Positions 22,753 to 33,691 of a DNA stretch of 64,000 nucleotides are shown piece by piece. The DNA lies in assembly GCA_941918925.1 (NCBI GenBank), contig OW799237.1, forward strand, positions 58,079,997-58,143,996, read 5' to 3'. Below the pieces are notes generated by a model that was not told the DNA's origin, ran no database searches, and worked only from the letters and a program-made list of their open reading frames with translations. The DNA comes from Phyto melanocephala. Taxonomy: Eukaryota > Arthropoda > Insecta > Diptera > Rhinophoridae. The position numbers and the translations under genes are program-made. Each line of letters begins with the position of its first letter. Positions within the stretch are counted from its first letter, which is position 1.

Positions 22753-24782
22753 ATGGCGAGTAGTATTCGAGTTGGAAGAGTAATGATGACTGATAATGAC
22801 GTCTGTGAATTACTTTGTAATAGCGAAGATTTAGGTGACGACAGCATCGATAATATTGATGAAGAAAGCGATGACTTAAATGGTGGGGAGAGGGAAGGGA
22901 TAGGAGATAATTCTCAAAAGGTAGGGCATATGGAGATGATTGTTGATGAGGATGAGCAAATAAATCATAATGAGATAGACCTCAATATATCCGTTCAAGA
23001 TTTCTTTCTTGACATGATCAATGATGATACTGATCAGGGAGATTTGATTGATGTCGGATCAAATAATAATCTCGAATTGCATGACTCTGATCCATCTACT
23101 TCAACCGGTGGTGTTCCACCTACTAGGCTTACAAATACTTGGAATGAATTTCCTTCAGAATTTCGTAATGTGGAAATTAATTGTAAGTCTTCTGAATTCG
23201 AGAAAGTAATATGGAAGAAAGGTAATATACAGTTTAATGACCACCAAGTAAGATTTAGAGGTGATAATAGTTTACCACAAAATATATTAGCTTTGGAAAC
23301 ACCATATCAAATTTGGAGTTTTTTTTCCCAGAGACTTTGGAACAACATATAGTTGACCAAACCATAAATTACGCTGGACTTGACGAGACATTTCGTTTCG
23401 ATATATTTGAATTACGAAAATATATTGGAATACTGTTTTACATGACATATCATAATCTTCCAAACGTTAGAGATTATTGGTCTGAAAAAAATGATCACTC
23501 CGTAAATGTAGTAAAAAATCAAATGACTGTTCGGCGTTTTGAAAAAATACGAGAACTCATTCATTTCAATGACAAAAACAATCAGCCATCCCGTGATAAT
23601 CCTAGCCGAGACCGTCTTTACCTAATTAGACCCGTTATTGACACCCTTAATTCTACATTTGGAAGCGTACCAAAATTAGACAGACTGTGTGTAGATGAGC
23701 AAATGTGTTCAACCAAAATTGGGAGCTACATGAAGCAGTATTTGCCTAACAAACCAAAAAAATGGGGATTCAAGCTTTTCGTTATGTGCGATACAACAGG
23801 ATATGCATATAAATTTGAAATTTATAATGGAGCGCCTGAAACGCCCGCTCAAGGTGAACCGGATCTTCAACCTTCAGCCAATATAGTGGTGCGACTTCTT
23901 AGAGAAGTACCGAGATTCCAAAATCATATAATATATTTTGACAACTATTACACAACTGTGCCATTAGTAGTGTATTTGCGAACACTAGGCATACTATCAG
24001 TTGGTACCATTCGGCGTAACAGAATTAAAAACTGTAAGCTTCCCGACGAAAAAGTAATGAAAAAGTTCGAGCGTGGAACCAGTCATGAGTTTATATGTAA
24101 TATACATGGAATAGATGTATCTTCACTGTCTTGGAAAGACAACAAAATTGTCAATTTAGTTTCTACCTACATCGGAGTAAACCCGATATCAGACAGTATA
24201 GGAAATGAAACGGTACAACCATTAACAATTAAAAGATTTGACAAAAAGGACAAAACTGTCAAAATGATTCCATGTCCTCAAATTATAAAAGACTATAATA
24301 GTCACATGGGTGGTGTCGATTTAATGGACAGCTCCATGGGTCGGCATAAAATAACTATGAAAAGCCGAAAGTGGACAAATAGAGTGTTCTATCACCTTTT
24401 GGACATGACAGTTGTTAATTCCTGGCTGTTATACAAAAGAATAAATAAAAATCGTCCCGGATTTAAAGCTATGCGATTGATTGAATTTAAATTAGAGATA
24501 GCTGACACCTTATTCTCCTTTAAATCGGCACAGCCTCCTGCTCGCGGACGCCCACGTATTGAAGCAGAAATTCTAGAAAAACGCCTGAAACCAAATTCCC
24601 ATATGCCACCTCCGAAGGACACTAGATTGGACAGGATTAATCATTGGACAACGGTTGATAAGAAGGGTAGATGCAAATTTCCGAACTGCTCAGGACAAAC
24701 CCGAATGTATTGTTCTAAATGTAAAGTGAATTTATGTTTAACTGCAGAAAAAAATTGTTTTTACTACTATCACAATTCGTAG
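22753..24782 (+). pseudogene. piggyBac transposase, broken by one frameshift
   Basis: The start ATG at 22753 sits in a strong fly context (AAACCATGG). The first 199 codons form an acidic N-terminal region and enter the transposase domain. The frame then ends at 23352, while the remainder stays open in another frame to 24782. The shift maps to a T8 run at 23319-23326, where one T more would restore the frame. The second part has the catalytic aspartates of the DDE/D fold: LCVDEQMC, IIYFDNYYTT and SHMGGVDLMDSS. The Cys-rich C-terminal end has about seven Cys in CKFPNC...YCSKC...LC...CF and binds DNA ends in this family. The break could be a real mutation, a homopolymer base-call error or, less likely, programmed slippage. 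Confidence 0.92.
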
Positions 24783-25031
24783 AAAGTATAATTTATTTTA
24801 TTATTTTGCAAATGAATGTAAAAAATGTATATTTAAGTTTTTAATTTATTTTTTTTCAGTGTAATTTATTTCAGTGTATTTTTTCAGTGTATTTTTTTTA
24901 GTGTATTTTAAATAATAATATTATAACAATTTTAATTGCTTAAAATATATGAATTTAAAAAAATTTCATAATACATATTTTATATTTTTGAATTTTTTCA
25001 TAAGAATTTCAGCAGTGGGTATATGCCCAGT

Positions 25032-25047
25032 GTATCTTTAAAGATAC
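25032..25047. repeat. palindrome copy 3 (right end)
   Basis: GTATCTTTAAAGATAC again followed by AACCA, about 130 bp inside the right end. Its flanks match copy 2 in inverted orientation. Confidence 0.8.
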
Positions 25048-25165
25048 AACCACTTTTTTTAAAATAACTTTTTTAAAAAAAAAATATTAAAAAACTAAAA
25101 ACGCAGTTGTTATTTTTTGAAGATTTTACATAAAATATATTTTTCCGGCCAAAATCGGTGATTTC

Positions 25166-25178
25166 GGGCATTTAAGGG
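25166..25178. repeat. piggyBac right terminal inverted repeat
   Basis: GGGCATTTAAGGG, perfect inverse of the left end, followed by TTAA. Confidence 0.93.
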
Positions 25179-25182
25179 TTAA

Positions 25183-27098
25183 ACAAAAATAAACACGTAT
25201 GTATGTATATACTTTTAAACGGTATTTAATTACAACCATTTTTTGATTAAATGAAGGTACTAGAACTTAAAGAACGCAATAAATACAATAATTTGAAAAG
25301 CTTATCGTAAAAGAGCTCTACAATAATAATAACTGAAATTTTGGCTGTTTTGTCTGGTACAACATTTTATCTGCATATTTTTATTTCTTTTTCTACGTTA
25401 TTGTAAATATTAAGTATAAGTATGTATTACTTAGACACAATCATAAATATATTAAGAGTAGTTAGGCATACTGTAAGGTAAATTTTCATCAAATAATTTA
25501 CATTCGACTACAACAAATGTTTTAACAGTGTCAAACAAAAATCTTTCATGGTTAAAATTTGAATTATATTGATTAACCATTAACTGAAATTTTTTGAAAA
25601 GCAGTTCTATTGCGTAATTTTTATTTCTTTTATTTTTTAAATACAAATTAAGTTGAAGTATGTAGTGTTATATGTACATATTTACTCACGTACATTAATA
25701 TTTTCATATGTACGAGTACATATTTCTAACTTTGGACGGTTGTGTGTTTTTTTTCATTACTTTGTTTGAAAAACAAATACCTTTAGGTGCTATTGTGGTT
25801 TTCTTGTGTTAAATTTTTTAACTGGCTATTCGATATGTCTACCCAAATGATAAGAAAGGGATTTTGTATGTGTTTGGTGAAGTCGCATGCATGGAATTTA
25901 ATTTCTTTGTGAGAAATTCACACGTACAGATGGAATATACAGACTTCCACTAAAAAATCACTCACACAACAATTGTTAGGGGCAATTTTCTTTTATCAGT
26001 GATACCCAAGCGAAAATATTTTCTTAAGCAAGCAGCACATATTAAGACTGAATTTTAGCATAAGTCTTGCATTCATTAATCCCATTTTTTAAACTTGAGG
26101 CTTCCGCAGAAAGCCCAAGCTGTAAAATGGAAGAAATATTTTGTATTCTGTGAGAATAGAAATCAAGTTTCTAAACGTTAAATTAGACTTTTTTTCAAAA
26201 CAATTTGGGGAATTGCTTTTCAAATCCTATATGCATGTGGTGGATTACAAGTCGATAAACACGTCTGTTAAAATGGCAAAAAAAAGTATTTTAAGGAAAT
26301 TGAAACCCATTTTTTGTAAACAAAATAAAAATCAAAACGTACAAAATATAATTTAAATGATAATCAAGGTTAAAGTAAATTATTCTGAGGAAGTTCACGT
26401 GGGGTGTTCATGAAAAAGAATAAATAAAAGTCAAAATACAAATGTTTGCACATCTACCACAAAATAAATTGTTCTTTAATTTAAACTTGAATTTTTGTGA
26501 ACTGGTGGATTTTCAATGTCAGTGATTTTTGTAAGAATTCATTACTATGTACTACCAATACATAAACTTACTGTGGGATTAAATATTTAATAAGTAAATT
26601 AATAGATTCAACATTGGTTTTGTTACATATAGATATAATCACGTTTCACTAAATATCTACAAATTTGACTCAGAAATTAGTCATTTGTCATAAATGAAAA
26701 TATTATAAAAATGATGAACCTGCTTTCGATCGTTGATTATAAGGCCCGAACTAGGAAACGGTTTGATTGGCCTATTTCGTGCCTTTGAATTACATACATA
26801 CAAATGGCAATGAGTTCTGAACGAATGGTGTGAATGTTTTAATGATTTTCAAAGCCATCATGTTATATTGTTCTCAATTAAAGGCCGGAACTTTAACGTG
26901 CATAAGCTGACTTAAGGATAAACCGTAAATGGTAAAATAAATTATCTTTTGTTAAGTTTCAATCAAATATTATTATTTATCAAGCAGAAAGACAAATAGC
27001 TATAAAAAACTGTTGTGTATTTTTTACATATACACGCACACAGAAAAAACATTATTTTTCGAAAAGTTTTGACAATAGGTGAGCAATCTTATGCATAA
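25183..27098. other. AT-rich spacer, no gene seen
   Basis: About 1.9 kb without a convincing frame, repeat or transposon end. Short frames at 25452-25646 and 26141-26356 show no recognisable motif. Confidence 0.45.
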
Positions 27099-27704
27099 TT
27101 GGGTGATTCACAAGGTGTCTTATCATGTCATATTGTCCTATTGTCCTAAAATTTTACAATGGCTTAAAAATTTCGTTGTTGCTTTTCAAACAAAAAGTGT
27201 CTTATAATAATAGAACTTTGTACGCTATGTTTATTGTGCTGTCGTATTTAATAAGCAGAGACCTGTGCTAAACGGCTAAGCCAAGCCGCAACAGTTTTTG
27301 TAAGCTGTCGCCGTTCATTGTATAATTTTATTGGGCCGACATCCAAATTTGAGCGCAAGTGCTAATTTTTGATAACAAATCACTGGTGGCGTCAAATAAG
27401 ATCGGCTAAGGACTCTGCTGTTTTTGTTTATCAAACAAAATTTAATTTATTTGTAATTTATTTACTTGAGTTTGCCATTACAACATCTAAAATGTACTTT
27501 TCGCACAAACTGGCTATTATTTTGTTTTTTTTACTTGTTTTTGGCATTATGAAAGAAAATATTTATTTTTATAACTGTTTTACATCAGCTGATTTAAATT
27601 CAAAATAGCACACTTAATTATGAGGGGTTGTTCACAATAATCTTAATTTTTCATGCTATTATTATAGGACATATGACTTTATGACACTACTGTGAATCCC
27701 CCAA
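27099..27704. mobile_element. candidate MITE with long terminal inverted repeats
   Basis: The left end (TTGGGTGATTCACAAGGTG, then TCTTATCATGTCATATTGTCCTAT) is mirrored at 27660-27704, whose complement begins TTTGGGGGATTCACAGTAG and continues with TGTCATAAAGTCATATGTCCTAT. The inverted repeat is about 45 bp with several mismatches. It encodes no protein. Target duplications were not resolved, so the superfamily is unknown. Confidence 0.65.
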
Positions 27705-27774
27705 ATATAATTAGGTCTTAAAGTTTAGTATGTAGTTCTGCCTGCGTTAAAAAGAAGAGAAAAAATTATTGCTT

Positions 27775-27860
27775 AGGTTAGGTTGAAAAAGAGGGTCAGT
27801 AAAAAGCCCAAACCTATGACAGATATACACGTATGCCCAATTAGCAGGTTGTGCGCTCTA
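27775..27860 (+). repeat. divergent inverted-repeat arm (partner 29937-30024)
   Basis: Contains 'ggttaggttgaaaaagaggg' followed by 'tcagtaaaaagccca' and 'cgtatgcccaatt'. The same order occurs on the opposite strand at 29937-30024 with roughly 85% identity by eye. It probably comes from the 3' region of a LINE or a SINE-like element. Confidence 0.65.
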
Positions 27861-28790
27861 TGTGGAAACGAAATTTCCCTTATCCTATTTTCTCCATAAA
27901 AAAAGACTAGTTCAGGAACTCAGTTATCCAACTGTTTCTTAACATATTGCTAATCCACGCAGTTGGATTGTGGCTTAGCCCTAAGTTTTTCAAAGGAACA
28001 ATAAGATTTGAGGTCATTACATTGTTGAAAGCTCCTTCTATATAAAAACGCCCAGGGTATATACATCCAAGTCAAAGGAACTTTCTATATGACAGACAAC
28101 TTCCTGTAGAGCCGACTCAATGAATCTACCCTTAATATAGGCATTCTGTTAAGATTTCATTGAGTCTTCCGGCATTTGCCCTTTAATCAATTCATCGACG
28201 ATTCACTCCAACGTTTTTAATAAGAGCAATCTTAAGTTTATGCGTCTATAAGCATAAGGATTTGCGTAACTTTCTTTCCCCGGCTTAGATATAAAAACGA
28301 CTCTCGCCTCTACTTAAACCAAGTAATGAAAATATCCACCATCCTGTTGTCAATTAAGTCAATGCTTCTCTGTAGAAAAGCCGGAAATATACCGTCCGGT
28401 CCCAGTGCCTTGTATTGCATAAACCAGCAAGAAACTATTAAAACTATTGTATTCATCGTTTTATGATTGGAATGGGGGTTTTCCTTGTCAACTGTCATTC
28501 CCGTTTAAAAATGTACCTTTATCAGTAATCCTAGTGTCTTTTCCATAGTCTCCTACCTTTTTCCATTTGAATCAATTAATGTTTCCGATTAGGTATGGGT
28601 TTTAGATAGAAATTTCTCAATTTTAGATACGTCACTCACGCTATCAACCTGATTGCAATAAAGTCTTGTTGTATATTCTAAGTTTTTCGTTGTACGTCTA
28701 TTAAAAGGCCTTCGGGTTCCATTTCTGAGATTAATCAGTTCGCCTGCCATTCATGGCAGGTTTCCCCAATATCGTTATAAGTTCCGGTGA
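27860..28790 (-). pseudogene. LINE ORF2 fragment, start of reverse transcriptase
   Basis: The best part is the minus-strand frame 28498-28310, containing YKALGPDGIFPAFLQRSIDL, the conserved entry of a LINE reverse transcriptase domain ('GPDGI.P.LLQ'). Degraded continuation can be read downstream to about 27860 (a VFISKPGKESYANP-like segment after a frame change) and linker sequence upstream to about 28790. Stops are frequent and the FADD region is absent. It is a different LINE lineage from the insertion at 5204. Confidence 0.65.
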
Positions 28791-29071
28791 CGGATGAGCT
28801 AAGGTCATTTAAATATAGAGATATTCTAAATAAGAGTGTAAATCAGATATGTGCCAATCGCAAATTTCATTAATCAATATCTTTGAACATATAGTCATAT
28901 CAATTAGTTCTTATTGCTTAAATGTTTTAATTAATTGACTTACTGACTTATTATACAATTTGAATAATATGTTTAATCAATTTTAATTATTTTTTTATTT
29001 ATATTAATTTGTTTCGGAAAACTTGGAATTTGCTGCCAGTTAAAAAGGTAAATCTATCTTCTTCTTCTTCT

Positions 29072-29807
29072 TCTATATATATAAAATAGGATGTATGTAT
29101 GTATGTAACGTATGGACTCCAAAATGTCTGGACCGATTTTGATAAAATTTTCAGGGAATCTTCAGAATATTTAGGCGGGTGAAAGTCTGATTTTTGGTTT
29201 GCGAGCGAAGGGGCGCGGCAAAATCCACTTTTCATATTGCACCACCAATGACATATACATATATTTATTTTGTTTGTTTTTTCTTCTTTTTATACCCTTC
29301 ACACAGTGAACAAGTAACAGTGTTATATTCGGCCGTGCCGAATCTTATATACCCTTCACAACGTGTAGTCATGCAATAACAATTGTTTGTATCACCATTC
29401 ATCCCATATAAAATACGTGCGTATAAAGCCGTTGTCATGTTTTTCAAAACAAGATATCAAACTCTTAAATCGGTCATGTAGTTCCGAAGATATTGGCAAA
29501 AAACCTATGTTAATAATGATCTAATGTCAAAATTGTAAAACATTCGAAATGTTTCATTCAAAAATAATAACTAATTTAATAATAATAAATAAATATAATT
29601 TCCATCTTGCCTTAAATACATGCGTTTATTTTTAGATTGAGCCCACACCTACACCATATGTAAGTTATTCTGTAAAAAAACTTTATGATAGGTATTCCAC
29701 GGATTTTTATTTAAAGTCCATAAATTTCGTTAAAAGCTCAATTTAAATAGTGTGGTAATACAACACAAATGTTTGCTTAGGGCAGCAACACGGACCGGGT
29801 CAGCTAG
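29072..29807 (+). mobile_element. Helitron, non-autonomous, family D, with nested DINE
   Basis: Begins TCTATATATATAAAATAGG directly after a CTT microsatellite and ends GACCGGGTCAGCTAG followed by T. GACC-G-GGTC forms a small hairpin just before CTAG, the usual Helitron 3' structure. It shares only the terminal logic with family C. A DINE-1-like fragment lies within it (29291-29430). No helicase coding was seen. Confidence 0.7.
29291..29430 (-). mobile_element. DINE-1-like fragments, two ends juxtaposed
   Basis: A start end in plus orientation (TATACCCTTCACACAGTGAA) is followed at once by the opposite end of an inverted copy (CAAGTAACAG, then the ATTCGGCCGTGCCGAAT hairpin and 'cccttcacaacgtgtagtc'). 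One copy appears to have inserted into another, with later deletion. Confidence 0.65.
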
Positions 29808-29936
29808 TTGTAAATAAAATTAAAAAATTTATTTGTTGATTTTGAAGGATAATTTTAATAAAATTTTAACTAATCCTGTAAAATAGGAAAATTGGTATAA
29901 AAAAATAAAGTCCTACTAAGTGCATACATTTATTTA

Positions 29937-30024
29937 TAGAGCGCAAAACATGCCGATTGGGCATACGTATATACCTGTAATGAGCTTGGGCTTTTAGTGA
30001 CCCTCTTTTTCAACCTAACCTAAG
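29937..30024 (-). repeat. divergent inverted-repeat arm (partner 27775-27860)
   Basis: The complement of this stretch carries 'ggttaggttgaaaaagaggg', 'tcactaaaagccca' and 'cgtatgcccaatc', matching the arm 2.1 kb to the left. Confidence 0.65.
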
Positions 30025-30169
30025 TGCATACATAGCTAAAAGCAGGCCTACTTGCTAATACAATAAAGACGTTAAACTTTATTCCAGATTTGACTCAAGT
30101 CAATATTCCTTGCAGGCCGATATATTCTGTTGGATTCTTAATTTAATAGGTAAAATAATTTTAATTCAT

Positions 30170-30557
30170 TTCCTCCAATTGCTTAAGATTTAACAGTATA
30201 ATTTCCTTGGAACCACCCAGACTGTCTTATAAAGGTCGAAATCCTAGCGAGGCTCATTGTCACCATCTCCGACAGGCCATATAGTCTGTAAGTCTCGAAA
30301 TAGTCCTTCGTGTGTCCTTCAGCGATGGACAGTGACACAGGAAGTGATATATGATCTATTTCTCCTCTTCTTCTAGACAGCTTTTAGAGAAGTCATTATA
30401 GGGTATTCCTATTCTTCTAGCATGATTACCAAAACTGAAGAGACCAGTTAGCGTAGCCACAATGTCCTTCAGCCGCTTCCTGTCAAAACTCAAAAGCCGC
30501 TTGGCGTGCAGAGGGTCCATTCTAGGCCATGTTATCCTTGCAATATTATACCCAAAT
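30170..30557 (-). pseudogene. LINE ORF2 C-terminal tail (post-RNase H)
   Basis: Minus-strand translation contains LTGLFSFGNHARRIG, SCLEEEEK and, after a stop, IYHFLCHCPSLKDTRRT. This is the zinc-knuckle-like 'C..C....E...H.LC.CP' tail that follows RNase H in several LINE clades. It continues the element interrupted at 30566-31695. It is degenerate, with stops. Confidence 0.65.
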
Positions 30558-30565
30558 CTATTTAC
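30558..30565. repeat. left 8-bp target duplication of hAT-type element
   Basis: CTATTTAC, partner CTATTTAT at 31696-31703 (7 of 8 identical). Confidence 0.65.
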
Positions 30566-31695
30566 TAGGGTGATCGATTCGGTTTTACAACCGGTGGAAA
30601 ACCCGGTTTTTTACACTTTCAGCTGGCGGTTTTTTTCTAAATGTTAATTTTTTGAATGTCGAATACACCGGTTTTTTACTCGCAAAAGCCGGTTTTTTCA
30701 TTTTTAGTTTTATTTCATTTATCTTTGTAACCAAACGTATCATATTATATTTGTAACTAAAAAAATTTCCAAAAATCAGAAAATTTATTAAATATTCTTC
30801 CATAATATTATAAGGAATTTAAATATTTGTTGTTTCAAATGTAAAATAAGAAATATAACTAGGCTTAAATATTATTTGTTTTAAATGGAGAGAAGGTATT
30901 TTATACATTGTTGCGCTTATAGTTTGATGTTCAGTTAAGTTTTTTGACCAAGTTATTGTACTTTGTAATACTTTTTGATCCTTTTTTCGAATTTCATAAT
31001 ATTTTGCATTTACGAAACCTAGTGACTTGACTACTCATATTTTTACTAATATCTCTGATAACATATGACTTGTATACTAAAAGGGTCATTATTACACCTT
31101 GCCTATAAAGTTAATGTTAATAAAAGGTAAATTTGACTACCGTGAGCAGTACAGCGACTTTTTGATATTATTCATTTTTACAACCTGCTTGTAACAAAGT
31201 TTGTTTGTCTAACATGGCAGTACCAGAGCAAATACCGATTACTTTTAACAAATTTATACATTTTATTTACAAAACGAAATAAAATTTTAATGATTTATTT
31301 ACATATTTTGTTTCATGTAGAAAAACAATGGCATTTTTTAATTTATAAACCTATCCTTAAAAATTCAAGGTAATTGAAGCATAAACTTAACTTTTCGGTC
31401 ACTGTTAGGTAAATAGTGTCTGTCCTTTCACATCTTTATTTAAAAAAAAAACGGCATTTAATAATAATGCCATTGAATGTGTGTCAACTTAATATGCAAT
31501 TAAACCATAGAACAAACTAGTTTATAACTGTATTTGTATCTCTGTCATAGGTATAAGAAAAATTATATTTTATGTATTTGACCGGTTAACCGGTGTTTTC
31601 TAAGTTTTTAAAAAAGCAACCAGTTTTTTTAAATTCTAAATTTCAAACTATTTGAAAACCGGTTTCTTAAAAATGTCGAATAATCGATCACCCTA
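30566..31695. mobile_element. hAT-type non-autonomous element
   Basis: Ends TAGGGTGATCGATTCGG and, on the complement from 31695, TAGGGTGATCGATTATTCG form a 14-bp inverted repeat and are flanked by near-identical 8-bp duplications. Subterminal ACCGGTT/CCGG motifs recur at both ends (30594, 30605, 30669, 30691 and 31580-31665), as hAT transposase-binding repeats do. No transposase frame is seen in the 1.13 kb. It splits a LINE RNase H region, so it inserted after that LINE. Confidence 0.75.
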
Positions 31696-31703
31696 CTATT
31701 TAT

Positions 31704-32300
31704 CCATCTTGTCTGGGCTGACACATGAAGACACGTATTTATACGAATTTTGAAAGCAGAGAAAGGTATACGACAGTACTGATCGATCTCTCGATCACTA
31801 AGTGATGAGCCCCTTATAGGGAGATCATCCGCCATACGATTACCATCGCTTGTCCCGTGTCCACAGCATTCCTGGGCGAGTCAAGATGTCGAGTAGACAG
31901 CAATCAGGGAACTGATAGCCACTTGGCTGTCGGTAAAACTCCCGTAATTATATGTAATACCTTACAATACCTAAGCCAGCGCACCGCTCGTCCTGTCACA
32001 GATATTTTATTCTGAAATATATTGCATTCATCCGGTATTCGTCGCCACCCACACCCTTTCTCTCCTTTGACTCATCTGTATATACGTCCAGGTCAGTCCC
32101 ATCATGAGAGAACTCTCTCCGACCTCCGTCCCTAAACGACAGAGAGAAATCTACTGCAAAAAAAAGGAATTGGGGTGCAGTAATCAATGAGAGTCGGGAT
32201 AAAATCCACGCTCCCAATATTGCTGGCATGGCCATATGCCCTGTAGTGCCAACCCCCCCAGCGTGCGAAAAAGCGAAATAGGCAGGTAGCACTCATCCCC
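31704..32300 (-). pseudogene. LINE RNase H domain remnant
   Basis: Minus-strand translation from about 32290 reads through GTDLDVYTDESKERKGVGG, the first catalytic segment of LINE-encoded RNase H ('..YTDGSK'). Later segments resemble the middle of the domain before the frame degenerates. RNase H would have removed template RNA during element replication. It joins, across the hAT-type insertion, with the tail at 30170-30557. Confidence 0.65.
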
Positions 32301-32305
32301 TTCTT

Positions 32306-32669
32306 CCTGTTTACATTTAATCTTATATAAAATTATTATATCAATTTTATTAGCCAACGAAAATTGTTTTCTTATCTTATTGAAATATTTATTTGACGTT
32401 CAATTTAGATAAGAAACAAAAATAGCTTGTAACATATTATCAGAATACAAATTATAGCCTAACAACTATTTATTTAAAAAGAATTTATAAAAATGTTGTA
32501 TACGTCTTCCACTGTTTTGTCATTTAATTAATACATATGTATGTATGTTTGTCAGAATGTGTACAGATGGTTTTAACTCAATTAATTAATAAACAATAAT
32601 AAATCATTAAAAAAGTGTTAGTATTTACGTGTACTCCAAAAAAATAATAAATTTTAATTATGAATTTAA
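32306..32669. other. AT-rich spacer, nothing recognised
   Basis: No frame or repeat of note. Confidence 0.4.
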
Positions 32670-33224
32670 TAAAGGGTCCGCCATCTAACATTTTTTTTTT
32701 CAACTAGTGCTTTTTTCGTGAATGGTAACACTTAGATCATGTCTGGTTTGACAGATAATTAGCTTTATCCTTCCGCTGAACGAATATGGTTGTGTATACG
32801 CTTGAACAACGCTTGGAAATGTTGCGACATTACTTTGGCCGATTTTGCAAAAATCATCTTTTCAGATGAAGCTCATTTTGATCTTGGCGGGTATGTAAAC
32901 AAGCAAAACTGTCGCATTTGGGGCACAGAAAACCCGCACGCATACATTGAAAAGCCGATACACCCAAAACTAGTCACTGTTTAGTGCGGATTTTGGTCCA
33001 GAGACATAATTGGGTCATTTTTCTTCGAAAATGAGCAAGGAGTGGCCGTAGTCAATGGCGATCGTTATCGGGCCATGTTGAACGAATTTTTGTTCACAAA
33101 AATTGAAGAGTAGGATATTGGCAACATTTTGTTTCAACAGGACGGCGCTACGTGCCACACAGCCGAAGCTACACTTTTTTTATATCATTTTTAAAAGAAA
33201 AAAAGTTATTTGGCGAACCCTTTA
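32670..33224 (+). mobile_element. mariner-like element, internally deleted
   Basis: TA duplications at 32670-32671 and 33223-33224 flank inverted ends AAGGGTCCGCCATCTAAC and (complement) AAGGGTTCGCCAAATAAC. The element between them is about 551 bp. It encodes a shortened, broken transposase. Confidence 0.8.
32786..33180 (+). pseudogene. mariner-like transposase remnant
   Basis: It starts MVVYTLEQRLEMLRHYF (typical N-terminus), then jumps by deletion and frame change into KIIFSDEAHFDLGGY, which carries the first catalytic aspartate. A stop at about 32982 and another near 33111 interrupt it. The second catalytic aspartate is in LFQQDGATCHTAEAT (about 33127). The third acidic residue and the C-terminus are missing. 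The sequence belongs to the Tc1/mariner (IS630) superfamily and cannot make an active enzyme. Confidence 0.8.
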
Positions 33225-33586
33225 TATATACATATATAATTATATATGTCCAGAATGCCACCCATTAATTTTGACAAAACGGTGTTTGATTTTTTCACCA
33301 GGTCCTACTTATAGTTTTGAATGTACTCTTATGCAAAATGTATTAAAAATAAAAAAAAATATGGGTTCAATAATTTAATAAGCACTTTATTTAAATTTAT
33401 CAGAAATTTTAGCCATAGGCGTGGTTAAATAAATTAAAATCATTTTCAAACATAATTCTAATTTTTAATAATTTTAACTCATATAAATTACATTTATAAT
33501 CATTTTGAAGATTGAAGCAAAATTAAATAAATTTTAATATAATAAAAAAGTACACTATAAAATTGTTATAAATGCACAGAGATATA
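33225..33586. other. spacer, nothing recognised
   Basis: AT-rich with no motif seen. Confidence 0.4.
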
Positions 33587-33691
33587 GGGCCGTATTCATA
33601 AAAAATATTTTAGGGGTATTGAAGGCATATTTGACAAATTTCTCTACAACATCTGTAAATAAACCTAAAATATTTGTTATGAATACGGCCC
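33587..33691. mobile_element. 105-bp foldback MITE
   Basis: GGGCCGTATTCATAA at 33587 continues to ATTTTAGG and is mirrored at 33664-33691. The inverted arms are 28 bp with one mismatch, around a 49-bp loop. ATA on both sides could be a 3-bp duplication. A GGGC start with a 3-bp duplication would fit the PIF/Harbinger type, but this is inference. Confidence 0.75.

Larger units (their letters stand above)
22153..25182 (+). mobile_element. piggyBac-type transposon, structurally complete
   Basis: TTAA target duplications stand at 22153-22156 and 25179-25182. They enclose perfect 13-bp terminal inverted repeats, CCCTTAAATGCCC (22157-22169) and GGGCATTTAAGGG (25166-25178), which give an element of 3,022 bp. 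It holds one transposase gene in a single coding region that is broken by one frameshift. A 16-bp palindrome recurs three times near the ends. TTAA targeting and CCC-initial ends are diagnostic of the piggyBac superfamily. The intact ends suggest it was recently mobile or can still be moved if transposase is supplied elsewhere. Confidence 0.95.

Noticed and set aside
23319..23326. Programmed -1 frameshift in the piggyBac transposase
   Set aside because: Frameshifting is not known to me for this superfamily, and a single-base loss or base-call error in T8 is simpler. Kept as a pseudogene call.
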